Counted from the stretch's first letter, positions 42,776 to 53,819 are shown. The stretch: DNA of 64,000 nt from Acidisoma cellulosilyticum (GCF_020621385.1 NZ_JAESVA010000001.1:186001-250000); one strand, 5' to 3'. The notes: generated by a model not told the origin, from the sequence alone. Numbers and translations: made by a program.

Positions 42776-44566
42776 TCAGGGAGAAAACATCCAGCGGACA
42801 GACCATGCCGGGAGATTTTCTTTCTGCGCAGCCGCGCCTTCCTGCCATAACGGCTGGGAATCGACCGCGAAATCACCCGAAACGGTTTCCGATGACAGAT
42901 TGGCGAGCAGCGTCAGAGCACCGCCGCCATCGACCGTCCAAACCACTTCGACCGCCCTCTGGCCCCGCATGCGCGCCCGACCGCCTTGCCTGATCCCGTG
43001 CAGAAGCGGCAGCAGCCTCTCCCGCCGCACGGCTAGAATGCGCCGATACCAATCCTGCACCGTGGGATCGACCTTGTCCCACTGCAGCTTCGATGCCAGG
43101 AACGTCGCCTCGGCCAAGGGGTCCGGGATCTTCTCGCGCGTCTCAGGGTCGCTGAAGGCGGGGAAGCGAGCGAATTCCTCGCGTCGTCCATCCCTGACCT
43201 TCTCTGCTAGCTCCCCTTCGAAATCGGCAAAGAACAGAAAGGGCGAGGTCGCACCCAATTCCTCACCCATGAACAGCATCGGCACCTGCGGCAGCAGCAG
43301 ATAAACGGCCGAAACGGCCCGCACCGCCTCGGCACTCGCGATCTGCGACAGACGCTCGCCCATGGCGCGATTGCCGATCTGGTCATGGTTCTGGGCAAAG
43401 GCGACGAAAGCCGAGGGCGGCAGATGGGCGGAGGGCTCTCCCCTCGGCTTGCCGCTATACGCCATGGCTTCGCCCTGGAAAGCGAAACCTTCCGCCAGGG
43501 CGCGGCCGAGTAATTCCGGTTGCTGCGCGTAGGGCGCGTAATAGGCGACGTCCTCACCCGTGGCTGCGACATGCAGCACGTGATGGACATCGTCGTTCCA
43601 TTGGGCCGAGTAATCGCGCGGCTGGCCGTTTGACGTCCGCTCCAGATAGCGCGCGCGGTTGTCCTCATTCTCCAGGACAAGATGCAAGGGCCGGTCCTGG
43701 ACCTGGGCGCGCAGCGTCTCCGCCAGTTCCAGCAACAGGTGGCGGGGACTGTCATCCTGAATGGCATGGACGGCGTCGAAGCGCAGCCCGTCGAGATGAA
43801 ATTCCTTTATCCAATACAGCGCGTTGTGGATGAAGAAGTCGCGCACCGGGCGGCTGTCCGCGCCATCGACATTGATGCCCGCGCCCCAGGGGCTTTTGTG
43901 ACGCTCGGTAAAGAATTGCGGCGCGTAGACGGGCAAGTAATTCCCATCCGGTCCGAAGTGATTATAGACGACGTCCAGCATAACGCTGAGCCCACGCGCA
44001 TGGGCGGCGTCCACCAGGGCCTTGAAGTCTTCCGGCCTTCCGTAGCTGCTGTCCGGTGCAAACGGCAGCACGCCGTCATATCCCCAGTTCCGCTGCCCCG
44101 GAAAATCCGCGACCGGCATGATCTCGATCACTGTCACGCCAAGATCGGCCAGATGGTCCAGCCTGGCGATGGCCGCACGGAAACTACCTTCGGGCGTAAA
44201 CGTGCCGATATGGAGTTCGTAGATCACGGCTTCCGCCCAATCCCGGCCGCGCCAGCTCCCGTCCTGCCAGTCATAGGCCTCAGGATCGATCACCTCGCTT
44301 GGACCATGGACATCCTGCGGCTGAAAGCGGGAGGCCGGGTCCGGCACGCGGAGCCCGTCTTTCACCACATAGTGGTAAACCGAGCCGGCCTTGGCATTTG
44401 GGACCAGCTTTTCGTGCCACCCGTCCTCACCCGCTGTCATCGGCAAGGGCTCACCCCCGTCCAACGCGATGGAGACCTCAGCCTCGCCAGGTGCCCAGAA
44501 CCGGAACAGGACACCATCGCCTTGCAGACTTGCCCCGAAGGGCAAGTCATGGACCCGCGTCGTCAT
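42776..44566 (-). CDS. treZ: Malto-oligosyltrehalose trehalohydrolase
   Basis: 596 residues, usual for TreZ. An N-terminal beta-sandwich (GVLFRFWAPGEAEVSIALDG) precedes a GH13 barrel with VIYELHIGTFTPEGSF, the nucleophile region LRFDAVHAI, the acid in LVLENEDN and FAQNHDQIGNRA. It releases trehalose from maltooligosyl-trehalose. It overlaps the glgX stop by 4 bp, so the two are coupled in glycogen-to-trehalose conversion. treY, which makes its substrate, is not in the window. Confidence 0.95.
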   Translation of the reverse strand: MTTRVHDLPFGASLQGDGVLFRFWAPGEAEVSIALDGGEPLPMTAGEDGWHEKLVPNAKAGSVYHYVVKDGLRVPDPASRFQPQDVHGPSEVIDPEAYDWQDGSWRGRDWAEAVIYELHIGTFTPEGSFRAAIARLDHLADLGVTVIEIMPVADFPGQRNWGYDGVLPFAPDSSYGRPEDFKALVDAAHARGLSVMLDVVYNHFGPDGNYLPVYAPQFFTERHKSPWGAGINVDGADSRPVRDFFIHNALYWIKEFHLDGLRFDAVHAIQDDSPRHLLLELAETLRAQVQDRPLHLVLENEDNRARYLERTSNGQPRDYSAQWNDDVHHVLHVAATGEDVAYYAPYAQQPELLGRALAEGFAFQGEAMAYSGKPRGEPSAHLPPSAFVAFAQNHDQIGNRAMGERLSQIASAEAVRAVSAVYLLLPQVPMLFMGEELGATSPFLFFADFEGELAEKVRDGRREEFARFPAFSDPETREKIPDPLAEATFLASKLQWDKVDPTVQDWYRRILAVRRERLLPLLHGIRQGGRARMRGQRAVEVVWTVDGGGALTLLANLSSETVSGDFAVDSQPLWQEGAAAQKENLPAWSVRWMFSP

Positions 44567-46701
44567 GCGGCATCGACCTCACTATTGGGATGGCCGAATG
44601 CAAGCACGGAACGGCCGGTGACGGTATAGATATCGCCCGTTTTGGAGATTGCTTCCTCGGCATCCGGCCGGTTGGTATCGATGATCAGCGTCCATTCATC
44701 GCCGCCGGCACATTCCGGCAGGGTGAAGTTCACGCCCTCGGCCGCCGCGTTGAAGACCAGCAGAATGGTCGCGTCGCCACCGCGCTTGCGAATGCCGCTG
44801 GGTTGCGCCCGGCCGTCGATCAACATGCCGAAGCAGCGCATGCCCTCATCCTTCCACTGGCTGTCCTTCATCTCGGCGCCAGAGGCATTGATCCAGGTGA
44901 CGTCCTTGACGCCCAGTTCCTCATTATACTCGCCGCTAAGGAAGCGGTTACGGCGCAGAATGGCATAGTTATGCCGCAGCGATGTCAGCTTCTGCACGAA
45001 GGCGATGAGGGAATGGCCCTTCTCCTCGATCTTCCAGTTCAGCCAGCTGATCTCACTGTCCTGGCAATAGGCGTTGTTATTGCCCTGCTGCGTGCGGCCG
45101 AATTCGTCACCGGCCAGCAGCATCGGCGTGCCCTGTGCCAGCAGGAGCGTCGTCAACATATTGCGGATCTGGCGCGCACGAAGATCGTTGATTTCCTCGT
45201 CGTCCGTCGGTCCTTCGGCACCGCAATTCCATGACCGATTGTCGGAACTGCCGTCCCGACCGTCCTCGCCATTCGCGTCATTATGCTTGTCGTTATAGGT
45301 GACGATATCGTTGAGCGTGAAACCGTCATGCGCCGTGATGAAATTGACCGAGGCGAAGGGACGGCGCCCGTCACGGTTGAAGATGTCGCCCGAGGCACAA
45401 AGCCGTGGCACGATGGCGGCGGCAGAGGCCTCACCCTTCCAGAAGTCCCTGGAAATGTCGCGGAACTTATCGTTCCATTCCGCCCAGCCCGGCGGAAAGC
45501 CGCCAACCTGATAGCCGCCCGGCCCGCAATCCCAGGGCTCAGCGATCAATTTGACGCTCTGCAGAAGCGGGTCCTGGCCACAGGCCTTTAGAAATCCGCT
45601 CTGCTCGTCGAAGCCATGCGGCTCGCGCGCCAGGATGGTGCCGAGGTCGAAGCGGAAACCATCCACATGCGTCTCCCCCGCCCAATAGCGCAGGCTATCC
45701 GTCACCAGTTGGATGACGCGCGGATGGCTGAGATTGACCGTGTTCCCGGTGCCGGTATCGTTGATATAGTAGCGTTTCTTGTCGGGCAGCAGACGGTAGT
45801 AGCTGGCATTGTCGATGCCCTTGAAGGACAAAGTCGGCCCCAGCTCATTGCCTTCGGCGGTATGGTTGTAGACGACGTCAAGAATGACTTCGAGACCGGC
45901 ATCGTGCAGCCGCGCCACCATCTCCTTGAACTCGCGCAGCGACTGCTCGCGCTCCGACGCATAGCGCGGATCGGGAGCGAAGAATCCGATCGTGTTATAG
46001 CCCCAGTAATTGGTGAGGCCCTTTTCCAGCAACTGGCTGTCATTGATGAAGCTATGGATGGGCAGCAACTCGACCGAGGTCACGCCCAGGCTGCGGATGT
46101 AATCCGTCACCGATTTGTGGCCGAGCCCGGCATAGGTGCCGCGCTGCTTTTCCGGCACCATCGGATGCTGCTTGGTGAAACCCTTCACATGGGTTTCGTA
46201 CAGGATCGTATGATCCCACGGCACGGGATGCCGGTTCGGCTCACCCTTCCAATCGAAACCCGGATCGACGACGACGCATTTCGGCATGAAGGGCGCGCTG
46301 TCGCGCTCATCATAGGTTGTGTCGTCTCCGCTTTCCATCTGATAGCCGAAAATCGCCGGGTTCCATGTCAGATCGCCGGTATGGGCGCGGGCATAGGGGT
46401 CCAGCAGCAGCTTGTTCGGATTGAAGCGATGCCCCTCTTCCGGCGCATAGGGACCATGGACGCGATAGCCATACACTTGGCCGGGCCCAATGCCGCCGAT
46501 CCGGCCATGGAAGATCTGGTCGGTATATTCGGGCAGCTCGATCCGCTGGATTTCCTCACTACCGTCTTCATTGAAAAGACAGACCTCGACCTTGGTCGCA
46601 TGGGCCGAAAAGAGCGCGAAATTGACACCCTCGCCGTCCCAGGTCGCACCACGCGGATGCGGCAAGCCTTCACGTACAGGCAAGTTTAAACTCTCGACCA
46701 A
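44563..46701 (-). CDS. glgX: Glycogen debranching enzyme GlgX
   Basis: 712 residues. An N-terminal CBM48 domain (GATWDGEGVNFALFSAHATKVE) is followed by a GH13_11 barrel with VDGFRFDLGTIL, the acid VKLIAEPWDCG and FITAHDGFTLNDIV. It hydrolyses alpha-1,6 branches of limit dextrins. The likely start is TTG 46701, preceded by GGAG and a run of eight C residues on the coding strand. First gene of a glgX-treZ operon supplying linear maltodextrins for trehalose formation. Confidence 0.94.
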   Translation of the reverse strand: MVESLNLPVREGLPHPRGATWDGEGVNFALFSAHATKVEVCLFNEDGSEEIQRIELPEYTDQIFHGRIGGIGPGQVYGYRVHGPYAPEEGHRFNPNKLLLDPYARAHTGDLTWNPAIFGYQMESGDDTTYDERDSAPFMPKCVVVDPGFDWKGEPNRHPVPWDHTILYETHVKGFTKQHPMVPEKQRGTYAGLGHKSVTDYIRSLGVTSVELLPIHSFINDSQLLEKGLTNYWGYNTIGFFAPDPRYASEREQSLREFKEMVARLHDAGLEVILDVVYNHTAEGNELGPTLSFKGIDNASYYRLLPDKKRYYINDTGTGNTVNLSHPRVIQLVTDSLRYWAGETHVDGFRFDLGTILAREPHGFDEQSGFLKACGQDPLLQSVKLIAEPWDCGPGGYQVGGFPPGWAEWNDKFRDISRDFWKGEASAAAIVPRLCASGDIFNRDGRRPFASVNFITAHDGFTLNDIVTYNDKHNDANGEDGRDGSSDNRSWNCGAEGPTDDEEINDLRARQIRNMLTTLLLAQGTPMLLAGDEFGRTQQGNNNAYCQDSEISWLNWKIEEKGHSLIAFVQKLTSLRHNYAILRRNRFLSGEYNEELGVKDVTWINASGAEMKDSQWKDEGMRCFGMLIDGRAQPSGIRKRGGDATILLVFNAAAEGVNFTLPECAGGDEWTLIIDTNRPDAEEAISKTGDIYTVTGRSVLAFGHPNSEVDAA

Positions 46702-46830
46702 GGGGGGGGCTCCATCCGGCGGTGCAATGACAGGCCCTAGATGGGATGAACGCAGTCGAAGCCAAGGAGCAATGGCGGCCTAAGCCGAAGGTTCATGAGG
46801 CGGCAGCCCGCACCTTTGCGTCATCGCAGC

Positions 46831-47988
46831 CTAGGCTTGCACGGCCCGCCGCGCCGCACCGAAGACCGAGAGGGTCAGCACTCCCACGATCACCAGCGCG
46901 GTGCCGAGCGAGGTGGCACCCGCGACGAAGCCGATAATGCCGGGACCACAGAGCATGCCGGCATAGCCGACCGCACTGATGACAGGGATGGAGATGCTGG
47001 CCGGCACGCCTGGCACGCGCGCCGCGGCACTGAACAGCAGCGGCACGATATTGGAGGCCCCGACACCGACCAGCGCGAAGCCCAGCACGGCCGCCGGCCC
47101 CGGTAGAAACACCACCGCACACCAGCCGGCCGTCGCGATCAATGCGCTGACGCGCAGCAGCGGCACCGTGCCGAAACGCCGCGTCAGCCTGTCCCCGGAC
47201 AGACGCCCGCAGGCCATGGTGACGGAAAACGCCGCATAGCCCAACCCACCATAAGCGGCGGGAAGACCCTTGCCGTGCAGGAAGAGCGCGCTCCAATCCA
47301 GCGCCGCGCCCTCACCCAAAAAGCCCACGAAACACAACACCCCGACCAGCACGACCAAGGGATGGAAGGCCCGTCTGGTACGCGGCTCGTCCAACCGCCG
47401 CTCCGCCGGCGGCGACTCCACGCCCGGCAGCAGGCTCGGCACACGCCAGAGCGCGACGAGCAGCACGACCGCTGCCGTCAACACCGCACCGATGCTGACC
47501 GCGAGGCCTGCGCCAAGAAGAATGGTCAGGCCGAGCGAGCCGATCAGACCGCCGACACTGAACATGCCATGGAAGCCTGACATCATCGGCCTTGCGCTGA
47601 GTCGCTCCACCTCCACGGCCTGCGTGTTCATGGCGGCGTCGAAGGTGCCGATGCTGAAGCCGAAGACGATCAGCGCCGCGGCGAGAAGAACCGGGCTGGC
47701 TAACCAGCCGAGCAGCGGCAGAGTGATAGTGAGGAGCAAGGCGCCGGCGAAAAGCACGCGGCGCGAACCGTAGCGTCCAAGCCCCCAGGATATGAGCGGC
47801 ATGACGGCGACGGCACCGACGCCCAGTCCGATCAGGACAAGACCGAAGGTCGCCGTGCCAAGACCCGTCCGCGCCTTGGCGTAGGGTACCATCGGCGCCC
47901 AGGCAGCGTTGGCGAAACCCGCCAGCACAAAGAAAAGCCGCGTGGAAATCCGCGCGGCTGCGAGCTGCGATCCTGTCACCTGACCCAA
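46831..47988 (-). CDS. MFS transporter
   Basis: 385 residues with about 12 hydrophobic segments and the loop motif GLGRYGSRRVLFAGA after helix 2, typical of the major facilitator superfamily. Halves are separated by a charged stretch (SPPAERRLDEPRTRR). It resembles uncharacterised proton-coupled exporters; the substrate is unknown. TTG 47988 with AAGGA 8 bases upstream is the apparent start. It lies just beyond the ftsZ terminator and is independent of the division cluster. Confidence 0.87.
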   Translation of the reverse strand: MGQVTGSQLAAARISTRLFFVLAGFANAAWAPMVPYAKARTGLGTATFGLVLIGLGVGAVAVMPLISWGLGRYGSRRVLFAGALLLTITLPLLGWLASPVLLAAALIVFGFSIGTFDAAMNTQAVEVERLSARPMMSGFHGMFSVGGLIGSLGLTILLGAGLAVSIGAVLTAAVVLLVALWRVPSLLPGVESPPAERRLDEPRTRRAFHPLVVLVGVLCFVGFLGEGAALDWSALFLHGKGLPAAYGGLGYAAFSVTMACGRLSGDRLTRRFGTVPLLRVSALIATAGWCAVVFLPGPAAVLGFALVGVGASNIVPLLFSAAARVPGVPASISIPVISAVGYAGMLCGPGIIGFVAGATSLGTALVIVGVLTLSVFGAARRAVQA

Positions 47989-48030
47989 GCGGGTTTCCTT
48001 TGAACTGTCCCGCGGCGCATGACGGAGCCC

Positions 48031-48071
48031 GAAAAGAAAAGACCCGTCACCTTAGCCGTGGCGACGGGCCC
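48031..48071 (-). terminator. Intrinsic terminator after ftsZ
   Basis: On the minus strand GGCCCGTCGCC pairs with GGTGACGGGTC (9 of 11 matches) around CGGCTAA, then TTTTCTTTTC follows. It ends the division/cell-wall cluster 7 bp after the ftsZ stop. Confidence 0.85.
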
Positions 48072-48077
48072 CTATGA

Positions 48078-49619
48078 TTAGGACTGCTGGCGGCGCAGGA
48101 AGGCCGGGATTTCCAGGCCACCCATCTCATCGGCCGCTGCCTGGCGAGCCGGGCGTGCGGCCGGCGCATCCGGACGCGGCTCGGCTGCGGCCGTCGGTTC
48201 CGCCCGCTCAACCGGTGCCGAAGCGGCAGCCGCCGGAGCGGACGAACGCTTGCCGATCGCACCCGTCACCCGATTGAACAGGCTGGTGCCGACGGAAGGC
48301 GCCGGAGCAGCCGGCTCGCTCTGGCGTGACACCGGCTCCGCGAAAAGGCTGCGGGTGCTCGCCGGACGCTGCGGCAGACCGGCCGGCGAACGCAGCGCCG
48401 GAGCGGACGACGGCAGCGGTGCCGCGGGCGCCAGATTCGGCGTCATCGGCGTCGCCTGCTGCGCCGGGCTCCACTGCGGCGCGGCCGGCGCGAAGGTCGG
48501 CGTAAAGCCGACCGAGGCCTGCATGCCGGTGGTGCCGGTCGCGGCCAGCGGCATTTCGGCAACCGCCGGGGCGGCTGCGACCTGCGCCGGCTGAGCGATA
48601 CGATCGTTGCTGGTCGCAAGTTCCAGCTTCGGACGGTATTCGATGGCGGCGGAGTCTATGCCGGTCGCGACGACGCTGACGCGGATGCGGCCGTTCAGCG
48701 TGGAATCGATCGCCGAGCCGAAGATGATGTTCGCTTCCTCGTCCACTTCCTCACGGATGCGGTTGGCGGCCTGATCGACCTCGAACAGCGTCATATCGTC
48801 GCCGCCGGTGATGTTGATCAGCAGGCCGCGAGCGCCGGCCATATTGGTGTCTTCCAGCAGCGGGTTGCTGATCGCCGCTTCCGCCGCACGGACCGAACGG
48901 CCCTCACCTTCGGCCTCGCCCGTCCCCATCATCGCCTTGCCCATTTCGGACATGACGGTGCGGATATCGGCGAAATCGAGGTTCACGAGGCCCGGCACGA
49001 CCATGAGGTCGGTAACGCCGCGCACGCCCATGTAGAGGACGTTATCGGCCATCTGGAAGGCTTCTTTCCAGCTGGTATGCTCATTGGCGATCCGGAACAG
49101 ATTCTGGTTCGGGATGATGATGAGCGTATCGACATATTGCTGCAGCTCGGCGATGCCGGCCTCGGCCGAACGGGCGCGCTTGATGCCTTCGAAGGAGAAG
49201 GGCTTCGTGACGACGCCGACGGTCAGAATGTCATGCTTGCGGGCAAGCCGCGCGATGACCGGCGCGGCACCCGTGCCGGTGCCGCCGCCCATGCCGGCGG
49301 TGATGAAGACCATGTGAACGCCTTCGAGGTGACGTTCCAGATCCGCTTCCGCTTCTTCAGCCGAGAGACGGCCCACTTCCGGCTTGCCGCCCGCGCCATT
49401 GCCCTGGGTGATGGTCGGCCCAAGCTGGATGCGGCGGTCGGCGCGGCTACGCATAAGCTGCTGCGCATCGGTATTGGCGACGATGAATTCCACGCCCGGC
49501 AGGTTGAGCGCGATCATGTTGTCGACGGCATTGGTGCCGCCGCCGCCCACGCCGATGACGCAGATCTTCGGCGTGAAATCGGAGTGGGTCTGCTGCGGAA
49601 CGGTGAGGTTCAGCGTCAT
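48078..49619 (-). CDS. ftsZ: Cell division GTPase FtsZ
   Basis: 513 residues from the ATG at 49619 (AAGGAG about 8 bases upstream); upstream in-frame starts lack a ribosome binding site. Core motifs: [15 protein letters not shown] and the tubulin signature [17 protein letters not shown] long Ala/Pro-rich linker of about 170 residues follows the core and ends in the conserved C-terminal peptide [10 protein letters not shown], which binds FtsA. The long linker is usual for alphaproteobacteria. FtsZ forms the ring that recruits the septal enzymes encoded upstream. Confidence 0.98.
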   Translation of the reverse strand: MTLNLTVPQQTHSDFTPKICVIGVGGGGTNAVDNMIALNLPGVEFIVANTDAQQLMRSRADRRIQLGPTITQGNGAGGKPEVGRLSAEEAEADLERHLEGVHMVFITAGMGGGTGTGAAPVIARLARKHDILTVGVVTKPFSFEGIKRARSAEAGIAELQQYVDTLIIIPNQNLFRIANEHTSWKEAFQMADNVLYMGVRGVTDLMVVPGLVNLDFADIRTVMSEMGKAMMGTGEAEGEGRSVRAAEAAISNPLLEDTNMAGARGLLINITGGDDMTLFEVDQAANRIREEVDEEANIIFGSAIDSTLNGRIRVSVVATGIDSAAIEYRPKLELATSNDRIAQPAQVAAAPAVAEMPLAATGTTGMQASVGFTPTFAPAAPQWSPAQQATPMTPNLAPAAPLPSSAPALRSPAGLPQRPASTRSLFAEPVSRQSEPAAPAPSVGTSLFNRVTGAIGKRSSAPAAAASAPVERAEPTAAAEPRPDAPAARPARQAAADEMGGLEIPAFLRRQQS

Positions 49620-49719
49620 GGGCGGTCTCCTTGGAAAAACTTGCCCGGCAGATATTGTCCGTCCGGCGCTACATGAAATGAAAGGGACGCGGTGAAAGGA
49701 AGGCAGCTGTGCGGCGGCA

Positions 49720-51006
49720 TCAGACACGCTCCTTAAGGAAAGAGATCAGACGTCTGAGCGGTCCGCCCACACGCTTCGTTTCAAGGTCGATGTCCTGCAT
49801 CGACCGACCTTCGCCCGAAGCCCAGGCGAGCAAGCCCGCACCGGTGGCGAATGCAGGGCCGGAGGCAGCGTCCGGCAGGCCCCGCAATCCGACGGGACGG
49901 CCAAGACGCACCTGCTTGCCCAGGATATGGGCCGCAAGCTCACGGGCACCCGCAAGCTGGCAAGCCCCACCGGTCAGCACGACGCGTGCTCCGGCGACGC
50001 GGGACAGGCCGGAATTCTCCAGCCGGTCCTTCACGATCTCAAAAATCTCTTCCAGGCGCGGACGGATGATGCTGACCACCATGCTGCGCGGCACCTTGGC
50101 GATCTGATGCTCTTCCTCGCCCACCAGTGGCACGGGCAGCATCTCCCGCTCGTCGTCCGGACTCGCCTGGCAACTGCCGTACAGCGTCTTCAATCGTTCG
50201 GCATGGGCGACCGGCGTGGAAAGCAGCCGCGCTATGTCATTCGTCACATGGCTGCCGCCGACCAGCGTGCTGGCGGTATGCAGAAGCTGCCCTTCCGCGA
50301 AGACAGCGAAGCTCGTCGCGCCGCCCCCCATGTCGATGACGGTCGTGCCAAGCTCGCGCTCATCCTCGACCAATGTCGCCAGACCGGCAGCGAAGGGCGC
50401 GGAGACGAGTTCCGCAATCTCCAGATCGCAGCGGTTGAGGCAGGTATGGAGATTGCGCAGCGCCGAGGAGACCGCGTCGATCACATGCAGCCGCGCCGTC
50501 AGCGTCTCGCAGTGCAGGCCGCGCGGGTCTTCGACGCGCATGGTCTCATCCACCGAGAATGACAGCGGCAGGACATGGATGGTGTCACGGCCTTCGGATT
50601 CCGCACGATGGCGGCCTTCCAGCACGACGTGGCGGATCTCGTCCTCCCCCACCACACGACCGCCGACCGGCCATTGCACATTGAACAGACGGCTTTCCGG
50701 CTGGCCGCAGCCGAGATTGACGGTGACGGAGCGCAGCCGCGTGTCGGCCATATCCTCGGCCTGCCCCACGGCCGCCCGGATCGCGCGCTCAGCCTCATCC
50801 AGATCGGTGATGGCGCCATGACGGATACCCCGTCCCTTCTGCCAGCCGAAGCCCAGGATACGGCGGGTGCCGTCAGGTTCCGCCCTGCCGATCATGCAGG
50901 TGATCTTGGTGGACCCGATATCGAGCGCGCCGAATATCCCCGTGCGCAACACGCGGGAACGCGGCGGCAGATCGGTCGATACCGGCGGCAGAGAGCGGCG
51001 TGCCAT
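49720..51006 (-). CDS. ftsA: Cell division protein FtsA
   Basis: 428 residues from the ATG at 51006; a GTG three codons upstream (51015) is better spaced from GGGAG and may be the real start. Actin-like motifs [31 protein letters not shown] and [17 protein letters not shown] are present. The 1C domain lies between the first two, as in FtsA. The C-terminus [11 protein letters not shown] is a short amphipathic helix that tethers FtsA to the membrane. It anchors FtsZ filaments and sits between ftsQ and ftsZ. Confidence 0.96.
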   Translation of the reverse strand: MARRSLPPVSTDLPPRSRVLRTGIFGALDIGSTKITCMIGRAEPDGTRRILGFGWQKGRGIRHGAITDLDEAERAIRAAVGQAEDMADTRLRSVTVNLGCGQPESRLFNVQWPVGGRVVGEDEIRHVVLEGRHRAESEGRDTIHVLPLSFSVDETMRVEDPRGLHCETLTARLHVIDAVSSALRNLHTCLNRCDLEIAELVSAPFAAGLATLVEDERELGTTVIDMGGGATSFAVFAEGQLLHTASTLVGGSHVTNDIARLLSTPVAHAERLKTLYGSCQASPDDEREMLPVPLVGEEEHQIAKVPRSMVVSIIRPRLEEIFEIVKDRLENSGLSRVAGARVVLTGGACQLAGARELAAHILGKQVRLGRPVGLRGLPDAASGPAFATGAGLLAWASGEGRSMQDIDLETKRVGGPLRRLISFLKERV

Positions 51007-51028
51007 GTCGTTCACGGACCTCACTCCC

Positions 51029-51976
51029 TCAAGGATGCTTGTTGGTGGTGCCGGCATCATTGCCGGACTTGGATGCATCCTTGCCCGACGCGCCGGTATC
51101 GGGCGCGGGTTCGGGGCGAACGACAACACGGTCGGCCAGTCGCAGGTCGACGACCTTCACCGGACGATCAAGCAACTGCATGCGGGTCTGCAAGGCCTGC
51201 AAGCGGCCGAGCGCCGCATCCTGATCCTCACCCGGCAGCATGACGGTCGCGCCGGATTTGAGAACGAGATTCCAGCGCTCCTGCCCCACACGCACCGCAC
51301 CGACCATGCGCGAGCGGATATCGGGATAAGGCTTCATCTCATCGAACAGCTCGGTCGTCGCTTCCGGCGCACCGGGACCCACGACCAGCGGCAAGTCCAA
51401 CTCCTGCGAGGCACGGCCGACATCCTGCTCGCCCATCGTCTCGCCATTACGGTCGATCAGACGGAACTGTCCGTGATCCTGCCAGACGGCGAAGGGCGCG
51501 CGCTCAATCAGCCGCACGACCAGCGTGTCCGGCAGCCGACGCTCCACCACCGCATCGGCGACCCAGCCGAGCGAGAGCAGACGGCCCCGCGCGTCGTTGA
51601 GCGAGAAGCCCAGCATCGGTTGGCCGATCATCACACCAAGGGCGTGGCGCAGAAGCGGCTCGGGCGTATTCTCCCGCCCATCGATGATGATGTTGCGGAC
51701 ATTGAGCCCCATGACGGAGCCGATACCGCCAAGGACCGTCCGCACGCCACTGACGGAGCCACCTTGATCCGTACCGCGCAAGACCATGCTGGCCACAAAG
51801 ATGATGATGATGATACCGCCAGCGCCGATCGCCGGGCGCATCATGCGGCGCGCGCGGCGCATCAGCATGTCGCGCTGGCTCGGCCGGTCGACCACGCTCG
51901 CGCTCGCCATCATGCGCGCATGGGCGACGCGCGCCTGATCCTCGACGATGGGGGGGCGTTTCGCTACGCGCGGCAT
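51029..51976 (-). CDS. ftsQ: Cell division protein FtsQ
   Basis: 315 residues. A basic cytoplasmic tail of about 50 residues precedes one membrane helix (AGGIIIIIFVASMVLRG). The POTRA domain (NVRNIIIDGRENTPEPLLRHAL) and the FtsQ beta domain (RLPDTLVVRLIERAPFAVWQ) follow in the periplasm. It links the cytoplasmic ring to FtsB/FtsL and the septal synthase. The ATG at 51976 overlaps the ddl stop. Confidence 0.95.
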   Translation of the reverse strand: MPRVAKRPPIVEDQARVAHARMMASASVVDRPSQRDMLMRRARRMMRPAIGAGGIIIIIFVASMVLRGTDQGGSVSGVRTVLGGIGSVMGLNVRNIIIDGRENTPEPLLRHALGVMIGQPMLGFSLNDARGRLLSLGWVADAVVERRLPDTLVVRLIERAPFAVWQDHGQFRLIDRNGETMGEQDVGRASQELDLPLVVGPGAPEATTELFDEMKPYPDIRSRMVGAVRVGQERWNLVLKSGATVMLPGEDQDAALGRLQALQTRMQLLDRPVKVVDLRLADRVVVRPEPAPDTGASGKDASKSGNDAGTTNKHP

Positions 51977-52881
51977 TGAGCCGCCTCCACCATCCAGGCG
52001 CAGAGCGCGGGAAAGCTGATCCCCTGATGCGCGGCCTGTTCCGGCAGCAGCGATGTCGGCGTCAGGCCGGGCTGCGTATTCACTTCCAGCAGCACGAGAC
52101 GGCCGGGCGTGCCCGCCGTGTCGTCATAACGGAAGTCGGAGCGCGAGGCCCCGGCACAGCCCAGCGCCAGATGCGCACGCAAAGCGACGTCCATCGCCTG
52201 TTCGGTAATCTCGGCCGGTACCTGGGCCGGGATGACATGGGATGAGCCGCCTTCGGCGTATTTCGATTCGTAGTCGTAGAAGGCGTGGCTCGCCTTGATC
52301 TCGGTCACCGCCAGGGCGCGGTCGCCCATGACCGCAACCGTCAATTCACGACCCGGGATGAACTCCTCGACCATGGCGGTCTTGCCGAAGCTCCAGCCGC
52401 GCGCGATCTCCGCGCGCCGGTTGTCACCCTGCTGCAGGATATAGACGCCGACGGAGGAACCTTCGCGCTGCGGCTTGACGACATAGGGACGCTGCATCGG
52501 ATCGGCTTCCGCCAGATCCTCGATATCGACGACTTTGTGGTACGCAACCGGCAAGCCGGCCGCCGCGAACAGCGCCTTGGCGGCGATCTTGTCCATGGCT
52601 ATGGCCGAAGGCCTTACGCCGGAATGGGTATAGGGGATGCCGAGCCAGTCGAGCACGCCCTGAATGGCACCGTCCTCACCGAAGCGGCCATGTAGCGCAT
52701 TGAAGACCGCGTCCGGCTTGGGGTCGAGCGCCGTCAGAACGGCACGCAGGTCGGTGCCGACTTCGACCGGCACGACGTCGTATCCGGCCTCGCGCAAAGC
52801 CATGATGACCTGCTGCCCGGAGACGAGGCTGACCTCACGCTCGGTGGAGATACCGCCAAAAAGAACCGCGACGCGCTTCAT
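51964..52881 (-). CDS. ddl: D-alanine--D-alanine ligase
   Basis: 305 residues, DdlB length. ATP-grasp enzyme with VAVLFGGISTEREVSLVSG at the N-terminus, the serine loop REGSSVGV and the metal site VLLEVNTQPGLT. It makes the D-Ala-D-Ala dipeptide added by MurF. Overlaps murB by 4 bp. Confidence 0.97.
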   Translation of the reverse strand: MKRVAVLFGGISTEREVSLVSGQQVIMALREAGYDVVPVEVGTDLRAVLTALDPKPDAVFNALHGRFGEDGAIQGVLDWLGIPYTHSGVRPSAIAMDKIAAKALFAAAGLPVAYHKVVDIEDLAEADPMQRPYVVKPQREGSSVGVYILQQGDNRRAEIARGWSFGKTAMVEEFIPGRELTVAVMGDRALAVTEIKASHAFYDYESKYAEGGSSHVIPAQVPAEITEQAMDVALRAHLALGCAGASRSDFRYDDTAGTPGRLVLLEVNTQPGLTPTSLLPEQAAHQGISFPALCAWMVEAAQCRA

Positions 52882-53819
52882 GCCACCACCTCTGTCCGCG
52901 GCAGGGCCTGCCCGATACGCTTGATTTCCCAGACGAGGCTGACGCCGGTCGCGTCCATCACCCGGCGTCGCACTTCCTCACCCAAACCTTCCAGATCAGC
53001 CGCCGTGGCGCCGCCGGTATTGAGCAGGAAATTGCAGTGCAACTCGGCGACCTGCGCGCCGCCACGGGTCAGACCCCGGCAGCCGGCTGCGTCGATCAAC
53101 TCCCAGGCCTTCTGGCCGGGCGGATTGGCGAAGGTGGAGCCGCCGGTGCGCGCGCGCACGGGCTGCGTTTTGGTGCGGGAGTCGCGAATCTCGGCCATGC
53201 GTGCCGCGATCAGATGCGGGTCGCCAAGCGTCGCGCGCAGACGCGCACGCGTCACGATGGCGCCGGGCGGCAGTTGCGAATGACGGTAGGAGAGATGCAG
53301 ATCCTCGGCCACCAGGCGCATTTCCTCGCCCTGGCGGGTGACGATTTCGACCCAATCGAGGCAGGCCTTGATATCGCTGCCATAGGCGCCGGCATTCATG
53401 GCAACCGCGCCGCCGATGCTGCCCGGAATGCCGGAGAGAAATTCGAGACCAGCGAGACCGGCGGCCGCCGCATGTTCGCTGACCGTCGCATCAAGCGCCG
53501 CCGCACCGCAGACGATGCCGTCGCCTTCGACCGCGACGGTCGAGAAACCGCGCGTGAGACGAATGACCACGCCTTTGATACCGCCGTCACGGATGATGAG
53601 GTTGGAGGCGGCACCGATCACGGTCAGCGGCACGTCTTCGGACAGGGCCGCCAGGAACTGCGCCAGATCGCCGGCATCGGCCGGTTTCACCAGATACTCG
53701 GCCGGGCCGCCGACGCGAAACCAGGTCAGCGCGCCAAGCATCGCCTGCGCTTCGACCCGCCCCTGCAAAGGGGGGAGCGCCAGACCTTCGGTTTCGATGG
53801 CGTTCATGGCGGCCTTCAT
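52878..53819 (-). CDS. murB: UDP-N-acetylenolpyruvoylglucosamine reductase
   Basis: 313 residues. FAD-binding elements [13 protein letters not shown] and [17 protein letters not shown], and the active-site region [11 protein letters not shown], mark Mur[22 protein letters not shown] is the type I signature near the catalytic serine. It reduces the enolpyruvyl ether to UDP-MurNAc with NADPH. Starts at the ATG overlapping the murC stop by 4 bp. Confidence 0.97.
   Translation of the reverse strand: MKAAMNAIETEGLALPPLQGRVEAQAMLGALTWFRVGGPAEYLVKPADAGDLAQFLAALSEDVPLTVIGAASNLIIRDGGIKGVVIRLTRGFSTVAVEGDGIVCGAAALDATVSEHAAAAGLAGLEFLSGIPGSIGGAVAMNAGAYGSDIKACLDWVEIVTRQGEEMRLVAEDLHLSYRHSQLPPGAIVTRARLRATLGDPHLIAARMAEIRDSRTKTQPVRARTGGSTFANPPGQKAWELIDAAGCRGLTRGGAQVAELHCNFLLNTGGATAADLEGLGEEVRRRVMDATGVSLVWEIKRIGQALPRTEVVA

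Noticed and set aside
49620..49727. Longer N-terminus for FtsZ
   Set aside because: Residues before [10 protein letters not shown] are not FtsZ-like, and the ATG at 49619 is preceded by AAGGAG.
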